Of a DNA stretch of 7,748 nucleotides, positions 1 to 6,176 are shown piece after piece. Position 1 is the first letter of the stretch; each line of letters opens with the position of its first letter. The notes under the pieces are model-generated. The model saw only the letters and a list, made by a program, of their open reading frames with translations, was not told the origin of the DNA and did not search any database. The stretch covers positions 1-7,748 of the forward strand of contig CANISA010000068.1 in assembly GCA_947470005.1 (NCBI GenBank), given 5' to 3'. The position numbers and the translations under genes were made by a program. The stretch is from Legionellaceae bacterium (GTDB lineage: Bacteria; Pseudomonadota; Gammaproteobacteria; Legionellales; Legionellaceae).

Positions 1-1
1 A

Positions 2-2212
2 ATTTTCAGCCAGGATGGCTTGTTAATTCAAGAATACGGAGAAAAAAAGCGCATCCCCCTCACCTACAACGAAATATCACCAACACTCATCAAAGCCTTG
101 CTTGCAACGGAAGATCAACGATTTTTTGAACACCCCGGCGTGGACGTCTTTGGTTTAGCCCGAGCAACCGTTCGGATGATTAAAACAGGAACAAAATCAC
201 AAGGCGGCAGCACCATCACCATGCAGGTCGCTCGAAACTTTTTCCTTAATCGCAAAAAAACATTCCTTCGAAAATTTAATGAGATCATGCTTGCGATTAA
301 AATTGATCGTGAATTAAGCAAAGAAAAAATTCTTGAGCTCTACCTCAACAAAATTTACTTGGGCAACCGTGCCTACGGTGTCGAAGCGGCCGCTCAGGTG
401 TATTACGGAAAGCCATTAAAGGATCTCGACCTCGCACAACTTGCCATGATTGCAGGTCTCCCGCAAGCACCCTCCACTCAAAATCCTATTATAAACCCTA
501 AAGCCGCTAAAAATCGGCGAAACCACGTCCTCGACCGATTGCTCGAGGAGCACGTGATCACCGAAACAGAGCACGAAGAAGCCATCCATCAACCCATCGT
601 CGCACACTACCACGGCACCACACTCGGGGCGCATGCACCGTATGTTGCCGAAATGATTCGCCAATCGCTTTACGATCATTTTGGCCCAGAAGCCTACACG
701 AAGGGCTATAAAGTCTTTGCCACCATCAACGGTACATTACAAAACAAAGCCAACCAACTCGTTGAAGAACACCTGTTGGCTTACGATCACCGCCATGGGT
801 ATCGCGGTCCCGTCGCGCACCTTGACGACGTCGATGTGGCCTCTTCCAAAGCTTTAAACATCCTATTCGCCCCATACCCTGTTGTCAATGATTTAGAGCC
901 AGCCCTTATCTTATCTGTTTCCGACCGCGAAGCCTCCGCCATCACCCGAAGCGCACAGCACATCAAAATTCCCTGGTCTGGCTTGGTTTGGGCCCGACCC
1001 GCGTTAAAGCAAGGTTGGGTCGGACGATCGCCTTCACAAGCACATCAAGTCGTCTCTGTAGGTGATGTGGTCTATGTACGCGTCGATAACAACCAATGGC
1101 AGCTCAGTCAAATTCCTCAAGTAGAAGCGGCTCTTGTGGCCTTGAATCCCACCAACGGAGCCATAGAAGCCCTCGTCGGTGGATTCAATTTTCCACGCAG
1201 TAAATTTAATCGCGCCATTCAATCCGGGCGCCAACCAGGTTCAAGTTTCAAACCGTTTATCTATGCCGCCGCACTCAACAAAGGATATTCATTAGCAACA
1301 TTGATTAATGATGCTCCCATTGTCGTTGATGATCCCAGTCAAGCGAATTTATGGCGTCCACACAATGTCGACAATCAATTTGGTGGACCAACCCGTTTAA
1401 AAGATGCATTAATTCGTTCTCGCAACTTAGTGTCTATTCGCATTTTAGATGACATCGGAATTGATTACGCCATTGACTTTGTCAGCCAGTTTGGCTTTCA
1501 AAAGGCAAGCCTTCCTCATGCATTATCACTCGCTCTCGGTAGCTTGTCCGTGAGTCCCATGGATCTCACCGCAGCCTACGCCGTTTTTGCCAATGGCGGC
1601 TACAAAGTAGAACCCTACTTAATTGATCGCATCACCGACAGCGAAGGCCATGTCTTATTGCAAGCCAAGCCGGCAGAAGCGCCGCGCCCAGAAGCAACAC
1701 AACCCATCGACGCCGACGTCATGGCGCCCCGCGTCATCCCTGAAGACCTTGCTTTCCTCATGCACACAGCACTCCTCGGCGTCATACAACAAGGAACCGC
1801 GCACGAAGCAACCGTCCTCCATCGTAACGACATTGCAGGTAAAACAGGGACCACCAATGACCAAGTCGACGTCTGGTTTTCAGGTTACACGCCTGATCTC
1901 GTGGTCACAACATGGGTAGGCTTTGATACCCCCATCCCCCTTCATGAGTACGCAGCAAGGCTAGCGCTCCCCCTTTGGATTGATTTCATGAAGACCGCCC
2001 TCAACGGAAAACCCGAGCATGAAATCAGACCACCCATCAATGTCGTCGCAGAGCATATCAACCCAAAAACCGGTTTGCGCGAACAAAATCAAGCCCAAGG
2101 GATTTTAGAATATTTTCGAGACAATGAAATTCCGGGCGACGATGAGTCGTTTCCTACAAATGGTGATCCCTCAAGGCAGGATACGAGTCAAAGTCAGGAG
2201 AATTTGTTCTAA
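2..2212 (+). CDS. mrcA: Penicillin-binding protein 1A (bifunctional glycosyltransferase/transpeptidase), 5' end missing
   Basis: Class A PBP that polymerises lipid II glycan strands and cross-links stem peptides in the periplasm, anchored in the inner membrane. The frame is open from base 2, so the TTG at 20 is an internal Leu; the N-terminal membrane anchor lies outside the window. Numbering from that Leu, the glycosyltransferase domain (about 20-200) shows EDQRFFEHPGVD with the catalytic Glu31, GGSTITMQVARN (62-73) and the ELYLNKIYLGNRAYG stretch (106-120). A PBP1a-type OB-like insert occupies about 260-370. The transpeptidase domain has the SxxK motif SSFK with nucleophile Ser408, SRN at 467-469 and KTG at 608-610. 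The tail PEHEIRPPINVVAEHINPKTG and LEYFRDNEIP is typical of PBP1a, followed by a polar end. All catalytic motifs are intact. About 736 residues are visible of a family usually near 800-850. No clear hairpin terminator follows the stop. Confidence 0.96.
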   Translation: MFSQDGLLIQEYGEKKRIPLTYNEISPTLIKALLATEDQRFFEHPGVDVFGLARATVRMIKTGTKSQGGSTITMQVARNFFLNRKKTFLRKFNEIMLAIKIDRELSKEKILELYLNKIYLGNRAYGVEAAAQVYYGKPLKDLDLAQLAMIAGLPQAPSTQNPIINPKAAKNRRNHVLDRLLEEHVITETEHEEAIHQPIVAHYHGTTLGAHAPYVAEMIRQSLYDHFGPEAYTKGYKVFATINGTLQNKANQLVEEHLLAYDHRHGYRGPVAHLDDVDVASSKALNILFAPYPVVNDLEPALILSVSDREASAITRSAQHIKIPWSGLVWARPALKQGWVGRSPSQAHQVVSVGDVVYVRVDNNQWQLSQIPQVEAALVALNPTNGAIEALVGGFNFPRSKFNRAIQSGRQPGSSFKPFIYAAALNKGYSLATLINDAPIVVDDPSQANLWRPHNVDNQFGGPTRLKDALIRSRNLVSIRILDDIGIDYAIDFVSQFGFQKASLPHALSLALGSLSVSPMDLTAAYAVFANGGYKVEPYLIDRITDSEGHVLLQAKPAEAPRPEATQPIDADVMAPRVIPEDLAFLMHTALLGVIQQGTAHEATVLHRNDIAGKTGTTNDQVDVWFSGYTPDLVVTTWVGFDTPIPLHEYAARLALPLWIDFMKTALNGKPEHEIRPPINVVAEHINPKTGLREQNQAQGILEYFRDNEIPGDDESFPTNGDPSRQDTSQSQENLF

Positions 2213-2355
2213 GTACTTGGCGAAAAAAAGTTAAAAATTATGGCTCTTGTAAAATTCAAGTGGGTAAGCATGCCGAATTCAGTTTGTTGAAATTAATACA
2301 TTAAATCCTGAGTGGAGCGATTTATATCGATCGTTATGTTAGAGATTGTGCCACT

Positions 2356-2388
2356 GATTGGAGATCCCTCACTTCGTTCGGGATGACG
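2356..2388. repeat. Short interspersed-repeat-like element
   Basis: The core GAGATCCCTCACTTCGTTCG followed by GGATGACG resembles a degenerate short intergenic repeat of the type ATCCCTC-n-TTCG/CTCG-n-GGGATGAC that I recall from several unrelated bacterial genomes. ATCCC at 2364-2368 pairs with GGGAT at 2380-2384 around an 11-nt loop, so an RNA copy could form a short hairpin. Only one copy is in this window, so repeat status is inferred from resemblance and not shown. It could instead be a remnant of a terminator for mrcA, but no U-tract follows. Confidence 0.45.
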
Positions 2389-2496
2389 TGGGGTGTTACA
2401 GAAAAGTAATCATAAATTATAGGCCCATGCTGACTTTTTCAAACAAAATACAGGGCCGTATCCTACTGCAAATAAAGCAAATAATCAATCATGTAG

Positions 2497-2502
2497 TATA
2501 AT
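2497..2502 (+). promoter_or_regulatory. Putative sigma70-type -10 box for the small lipoprotein gene
   Basis: A perfect TATAAT lies 34 bp before the ATG at 2537, which would give a 5' leader of roughly 25-30 nt. The -35 position at 17-bp spacing reads AAAGCA, a poor match, and there is no TG extended -10. The promoter is therefore supported by one element only. The ribosome binding site is also weak: GGACGGA at 2527-2533. Confidence 0.45.
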
Positions 2503-2536
2503 TAAATTACACTTTGTTTTTTTACCGGACGGAACC

Positions 2537-2782
2537 ATGAAAAAATATATTATATCGTTAGTTGCCATTGTACTCACCTTACTTCTGAGCAGCTGCGCCG
2601 CCGTCGAGTCATCCCCCGCGCCAAGTTACAACGGTGGGTATAGCAATGATTATGCGAGCAGTACGGGTTATGGTGCTGATTACATTTATTCATCAACTTA
2701 CTATGGTCAGCGTCCCTATTGGGTTAATCGCTTTTCGGCGCCTGAAGCAGATGCTGATACACCATTAGCCAGCGAGTTATAA
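2537..2782 (+). CDS. Small Tyr/Ser/Gly-rich lipoprotein of unknown function
   Basis: I do not recognise a family for this 81-residue protein. Residues 1-19 form a lipoprotein signal peptide: basic MKK, a hydrophobic core IISLVAIVLTLLL and the lipobox LSSC with Cys20 as the expected acylation site. Ala at +2 gives no inner-membrane retention signal by the E. coli Lol rule, so outer-membrane anchoring is the default inference. The mature part of about 62 residues has no predicted fold that I can see; nine of its residues are Tyr, mixed with Ser, Gly, Asn and Asp between 30 and 62, followed by an acidic C-terminus. Low complexity suggests a disordered or surface-exposed tail. It has its own -10-like box and faces ald convergently, so it is probably monocistronic. 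The signal peptide and Cys placement make a chance ORF unlikely. Confidence 0.8.
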   Translation: MKKYIISLVAIVLTLLLSSCAAVESSPAPSYNGGYSNDYASSTGYGADYIYSSTYYGQRPYWVNRFSAPEADADTPLASEL

Positions 2783-2788
2783 CCACCA

Positions 2789-2808
2789 TGCTGGGTCTAG
2801 ACCCAGCA
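2789..2808. repeat. Perfect 20-bp palindrome in the convergent gap; possible bidirectional transcription stop
   Basis: TGCTGGGTCTAGACCCAGCA is its own reverse complement and starts 7 bp after the lipoprotein stop codon. As RNA it would form a 7-bp GC-rich stem with a 6-nt loop, or a longer duplex-type cruciform in DNA. The position between two converging genes fits a shared terminator. No T-run follows on either strand, so a classical intrinsic terminator is not supported. A small second hairpin, CGGC-AAC-GCCG at 2821-2831, lies between it and the ald stop. A protein binding site is the alternative. Confidence 0.7.
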
Positions 2809-2844
2809 ATTGACATACCACGGCAACGCCGGAAGAACCTTATT

Positions 2845-3963
2845 TTAGCTCGCTAAGGCATCCGTCGCGGGCACGTAAGCAAACCCAAGATCAGCGGCCA
2901 CGGCCGCGTAGGTTATGTTGCCTCGGTGAACATTTAATCCATTTAGTAAATGCGCATCGCTGAGCAATGCTAATTTGACTCCTTTGGTTACCAAACTTAA
3001 GACAAAAGGCAGCGTCGCATTATTCAGTGCAAACGTTGATGTTCTTGGAACAGCGCCCGGCATATTACCAACACAATAATGAACAATATCATCCACCACA
3101 TACGTCGGTTCATGATGTGTGGTTGCATGGCTCGTCTCAAAACACCCGCCTTGATCAATGGCCACGTCCACCACGACGGAGCCTGGGCGCATAGCCTTCA
3201 GCATCTCGCGCGTCAAGAGTTTTGGTGCAGCAGAGCCAGGCACCAAAACCGCCCCAATCACAAGATCCGCATCAATAACATAACGCTCGATCGCCTCAGC
3301 TGTTGCATAAACGGTATTTACTTTAGAGCCGAACTGAAAATCAAGTTCACGCAGGCGTGATAACGATTTATCGAGTACGGTCACGCGTGCTTCCATCCCC
3401 ATGGCCATGCGTGCAGCATTTGTACCCACTACGCCACCACCGATGATAACTACGTTCCCCGGCGAAACCCCGGGAACACCACTCAACAGGATCCCACTGC
3501 CCCCTTGAGCCATCTCCAAGCAATGCGCACCCGCTTGAATGGACATACGCCCAGCCACTTGAGACATCGGTGTTAACAAGGGAAGACCGCCACCGTTTTC
3601 TGTCACCGTCTCATAAGCAATCGCTGTTACACCGGACTCTTTCAATAAACGTGTCTGTTGAGGATCGGGCGCTAAATGTAAATAAGTAAATATCGTTTGC
3701 CCCTCCCTCAACCGACGACATTCGATGGGTTGGGGCTCTTTCACCTTAACAATCAAGTCAGATCGCGCATAAACTTCATCCGCTGTACCCACAATTTGAG
3801 CGCCTGCAGCTTCGTATTGCTCATCAGTAATCCCAATGCCAAGACCTGCCTGTCGTTCAACGATAACTTTGCCTCCCGCTCGAACGATCTCACGAACACT
3901 TGCAGGAACCAATCCAACTCGATTTTCCTGTGGCTTAATTTCTTTAGGTACACCAACCAACAT
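2845..3963 (-). CDS. ald: Alanine dehydrogenase (NAD-dependent)
   Basis: Catalyses reversible oxidative deamination of L-alanine to pyruvate, ammonia and NADH in the cytosol. The 372-residue length and motifs match the family: MLVGVPKEIKPQENRVGLVP at the N-terminus with substrate-binding Arg15, Lys75 in KVKEPQ, catalytic His96 in YLHLAPD and Asp270 in AIDQGG, all at the canonical numbering. The Rossmann NAD site reads VVIIGGGVVGTNAA (171-184), and the NMPGAVPRTST segment (300-310) is characteristic. The related transhydrogenase alpha subunit is excluded by length and by the lack of a membrane tail. The ATG at 3963 is the only sensible start, because an in-frame stop lies two codons upstream; AGGAG at 3973-3977 sits 9 nt before it, inside the end of etfA. 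The 6-bp gap to etfA implies co-transcription and probably translational coupling. Confidence 0.96.
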   Translation of the reverse strand: MLVGVPKEIKPQENRVGLVPASVREIVRAGGKVIVERQAGLGIGITDEQYEAAGAQIVGTADEVYARSDLIVKVKEPQPIECRRLREGQTIFTYLHLAPDPQQTRLLKESGVTAIAYETVTENGGGLPLLTPMSQVAGRMSIQAGAHCLEMAQGGSGILLSGVPGVSPGNVVIIGGGVVGTNAARMAMGMEARVTVLDKSLSRLRELDFQFGSKVNTVYATAEAIERYVIDADLVIGAVLVPGSAAPKLLTREMLKAMRPGSVVVDVAIDQGGCFETSHATTHHEPTYVVDDIVHYCVGNMPGAVPRTSTFALNNATLPFVLSLVTKGVKLALLSDAHLLNGLNVHRGNITYAAVAADLGFAYVPATDALAS

Positions 3964-3969
3964 GCTTTG

Positions 3970-4908
3970 TTACTCCTGTTTTAATTGCTCAATTAACTGG
4001 GGAACCAACACAAATAAATCACCCACCAAGCCATAATCTGCAACCTGAAAAATCGGCGCATCTTCATCTTTATTGATAGCAACAATGACTTTGGAATCCT
4101 TCATCCCCGCTAAGTGCTGAACCGCTCCAGAAATGCCCACAGCAATATAAAGCGTCGGTGCCACCACTTTTCCTGTTTGGCCTACTTGGCAATCATTTGA
4201 GACAAAACCTGCGTCTACGGCGGCACGGGACGCACCGACAGCAGCGCCCAGGGCATCAGCCAATTCCTCAATCAGTTTGAATTTTTCAGCACTTTGTAAT
4301 GCCCGTCCGCCGGAGACAACCCGTGCCGCTTGTGTGAGCTCCGGGCGTACCGACTCCGTCAATTTATGCCCAATAAATGTTGTTTTTGAAGCGGTACAAA
4401 CCGTATCAATCAACACGATAGGACAAGGTGGTTGTTTTGCAGCGACGGCATCAAACGCGGTCGTACGAATGGTTAATACTTTTTTATCATCTAACATCCG
4501 CACCGATTCAATGGCATTTCCCGCATAAATGGGGTGCTCGAAGGTATCATGACTAACCACACGCGTCACATCGGACACTTGTGCCACATCCAATAAGGCC
4601 GCAATGCGTGGCAAGGTATTTTTACCAGAGGTTGTCGACCCAGCCAGTATGGCGTCGAAGGGCTCCGCAAGGGAGGCAACCAACTGGCTCACATTTTCAG
4701 CCAACTGATGCGCATAACAAAGATTATCAGCCAACCACACAGCACCCACATCCAAAAGGGATGCCGCTTCATCAGCCACCGCGTGGCATTGATGCCCCAC
4801 GACCAATAAAACGGGATTTTTATCCAACAACTTGGCCGCAGCCAACACGTGATGCGTTGAGGCATGCATACGCTGATTATCATGCTCTACAAGAATTAAG
4901 GTGCTCAT
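3970..4908 (-). CDS. etfA: Electron transfer flavoprotein alpha subunit
   Basis: Forms with EtfB the soluble FAD/AMP heterodimer that takes electrons from acyl-CoA and similar dehydrogenases and usually passes them to ETF-quinone oxidoreductase. The N-terminal domain begins STLILVEHDN. The C-terminal FAD domain shows SGGRAL (about 199-204), GASRAAVDAG, QVGQTGKVVAP, and the signature LYIAVGISGAVQH...VAINKDEDAPIF. Two adjacent ATGs are available, at 4911 and 4908. AGGAGG at 4914-4919 is 2 nt from the first and 5 nt from the second, so I choose 4908, giving 312 residues beginning MSTL as is usual for the family. It follows etfB by 15 bp and precedes ald by 6 bp. The family is certain; the electron donor cannot be named from this window. 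Confidence 0.96.
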   Translation of the reverse strand: MSTLILVEHDNQRMHASTHHVLAAAKLLDKNPVLLVVGHQCHAVADEAASLLDVGAVWLADNLCYAHQLAENVSQLVASLAEPFDAILAGSTTSGKNTLPRIAALLDVAQVSDVTRVVSHDTFEHPIYAGNAIESVRMLDDKKVLTIRTTAFDAVAAKQPPCPIVLIDTVCTASKTTFIGHKLTESVRPELTQAARVVSGGRALQSAEKFKLIEELADALGAAVGASRAAVDAGFVSNDCQVGQTGKVVAPTLYIAVGISGAVQHLAGMKDSKVIVAINKDEDAPIFQVADYGLVGDLFVLVPQLIEQLKQE

Positions 4909-4913
4909 CATCG

Positions 4914-4919
4914 CCTCCT
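4914..4919 (-). promoter_or_regulatory. Strong ribosome binding site that decides the etfA start
   Basis: On the minus strand this reads AGGAGG, a full Shine-Dalgarno match. It lies in the etfB-etfA gap, 5 nt from the second ATG (4908) and only 2 nt from the first (4911), which favours the second. Confidence 0.75.
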
Positions 4920-4923
4920 GGCG

Positions 4924-5673
4924 TTACAGTACTTTCGCTTCATGGCGTAATTTCTCAATCAAGTGCTTGACCGAATCGACCTTGATCCCTCCGCGCCTGG
5001 CAGGAGGCGGCGTCACCGACAGCACTTCTGTGTGATCTTTTAGGTCCAAATGAAGCGATTCAAGAGACACACTGATGAGGGGTTTTTGCTTTGCTTTCAT
5101 GATGTTCGGTAAACTGGCGTACCGTGGTTCATTCAGTCGAAGGTCAACGCTCACCACCGCAGGCCCTTGTATGGTTAGCGTTTCAGCGCCACTGTCCGTT
5201 TCGCGCGTTACCGTAAACACCCCGTTATCAACCACCAGTGCCGAAGCGAAGGTTGCCTGCGGCCAATCCAACAAGGCAGCCAACATTTGCGCGGTCTGAT
5301 TGCTATCATCATCAATCGATTGCTTCCCCAGCAGAACCAAGTCTGGCTGCTCATCACGCACCATGCGATGTAGAATTTTTGCAATATTCAAACTGCAATG
5401 TGCCTTGTCCGTCTGCACCAGCAACCCTCGATTCACGCCCAGTGCCATGGCATGACGCAACGTTTCTTGACTTGCCTCCATGCCAATCGTAACCGCTACA
5501 ACCTCTGAGGCAATCTTTTGTTCTAATAAACGCAACGCCTCTTCAACAGCTATCTCGTCAAAAGGATTCATCGCGTGTTTAACCTGCTGGGTTTCAACAC
5601 CACGGTGATCAGATTTCACCCGTATTTTAACATATGGATCAATCACTCGCTTCACTGCAACTAAGATCTTCAT
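4924..5673 (-). CDS. etfB: Electron transfer flavoprotein beta subunit
   Basis: The AMP-binding partner of EtfA in the cytosolic ETF heterodimer. The 249 residues are the normal family length. Diagnostic segments are MKILVAVKRVIDPYVKIRVK at the start, KHAMNPFDEIAVEEALRL (about 32-49), the beta signature LGKQSIDDDSNQTAQMLAAL with DWPQATFAS (about 115-143), VTRETDSG, and VVSVDLRLNEPRYASLPNIM, ending in the LIEKLRHEAKVL helix. The ATG at 5673 is preceded by GAGGG at 5677-5681. Upstream, 36 bp separate it from the 17 kDa-like lipoprotein; I saw no convincing promoter or terminator in that gap. The order etfB-etfA is the common one. It is a housekeeping-type ETF (VKRVIDPYVK type); nothing suggests the bifurcating FixAB form, although that was not tested by alignment. 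Confidence 0.96.
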   Translation of the reverse strand: MKILVAVKRVIDPYVKIRVKSDHRGVETQQVKHAMNPFDEIAVEEALRLLEQKIASEVVAVTIGMEASQETLRHAMALGVNRGLLVQTDKAHCSLNIAKILHRMVRDEQPDLVLLGKQSIDDDSNQTAQMLAALLDWPQATFASALVVDNGVFTVTRETDSGAETLTIQGPAVVSVDLRLNEPRYASLPNIMKAKQKPLISVSLESLHLDLKDHTEVLSVTPPPARRGGIKVDSVKHLIEKLRHEAKVL

Positions 5674-5709
5674 CTTCCCTCACTGTCTCTATATAACATC
5701 CTGTTTTAA

Positions 5710-6159
5710 TCAAGAAACAACGCGCCAGGAACCATCCGCTTGACGACACGCCTTTCCGTAGATTTGTTCAGACTTACCACCAATTTCGGCTCTGGTTGTG
5801 TATTCTCGGCAAGGCTGTTCACTCACATAATACGTCCGCGTTGGCGTGACATGATAATGATTACCATTGTCTGGATTGCTCCAGCTTACGCCTCTGCCTG
5901 TGGGAGCCGTTTCTAACGCGCGTGACATTTCGAGTCGATCTTGTCGGTCCATGTATTGCCCTATTTTTCCGCCAAGAACGGCTCCAATCAGGGCCCCGCC
6001 CGCAGCCGCAGCCACTTTTCCAGCACCACCGCCAAATTGGCTGCCCAACAAACCACCCACAACCCCGCCTGCCACAGTCCCAACCCCTTCATTGGTCACG
6101 TCAGCACAACTCGTCAACAACAGTGACAATGACAACACAGCAAACACATTTTTTTTCAT
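5710..6159 (-). CDS. Glycine-zipper outer-membrane lipoprotein, Rickettsia 17 kDa surface-antigen family
   Basis: A 149-residue lipoprotein. Signal peptide MKKNVFAVLSLSLLLTSC has lipobox LTSC with Cys18 acylated and Ala at +2, consistent with outer-membrane sorting. Residues 25-67 form a glycine-zipper 2TM-like region (GVGTVAGGVVGGLLGS, then AAGGALIGAVLGGKIG), ending in the family's GQYMDRQDR. The C-terminal part, with RTYYVSEQPCREYTT and YGKACRQADGSWRVV, is typical of the 17 kDa antigen/COG4520-like domain; Cys117 and Cys138 could form a disulfide. The family's molecular role is poorly defined, with envelope integrity and surface antigen being the usual suggestions. GGGGA at 6165-6169 sits 5 nt before the ATG. 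It starts 17 bp after alr stops, with an A8 run on the coding strand in between. The family is recognised by motif memory, not by a search. Confidence 0.9.
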   Translation of the reverse strand: MKKNVFAVLSLSLLLTSCADVTNEGVGTVAGGVVGGLLGSQFGGGAGKVAAAAGGALIGAVLGGKIGQYMDRQDRLEMSRALETAPTGRGVSWSNPDNGNHYHVTPTRTYYVSEQPCREYTTRAEIGGKSEQIYGKACRQADGSWRVVS

Positions 6160-6176
6160 TCAAATCCCCTTTTTTT

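Larger units (their letters stand above)
2213..2536. other. 324-bp intergenic region between mrcA and the small lipoprotein gene
   Basis: The stretch is AT-rich and I see no credible gene in it. The longest ATG frame noticed on the plus strand (2240-2290, 16 codons) has no ribosome binding site. It contains the repeat-like element at 2356-2388, a weak 5-bp inverted repeat (GGCCC at 2422-2426 with GGGCC at 2453-2457, 26-nt loop) and a -10-like box at 2497-2502 before the lipoprotein gene. No T-tract terminator was found after mrcA. Confidence 0.7.

Noticed and set aside
1623..1919. 98-codon plus-strand frame and several minus-strand frames inside mrcA
   Set aside because: They overlap the transpeptidase domain containing the KTG motif in another frame and lack any motif of their own.
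2240..2290. 16-codon ATG frame after mrcA
   Set aside because: No Shine-Dalgarno sequence, promoter or peptide feature supports translation.
2422..2457. GGCCC/GGGCC inverted repeat as terminator or riboswitch
   Set aside because: A 5-bp stem with a 26-nt loop and no T-run is too weak to support either call.
4581..4970. 129-codon open frame on the plus strand
   Set aside because: Antisense to etfA and the etfB end, with no recognisable domain, and its His/Pro/Arg-rich composition is typical of a shadow frame.
5674..5709. TATATA/TATAGA and TTGATT sequences as a promoter for etfB
   Set aside because: The spacing between the hexamers is 11-14 bp, not about 17, and the -10-like box nearly touches the ribosome site.
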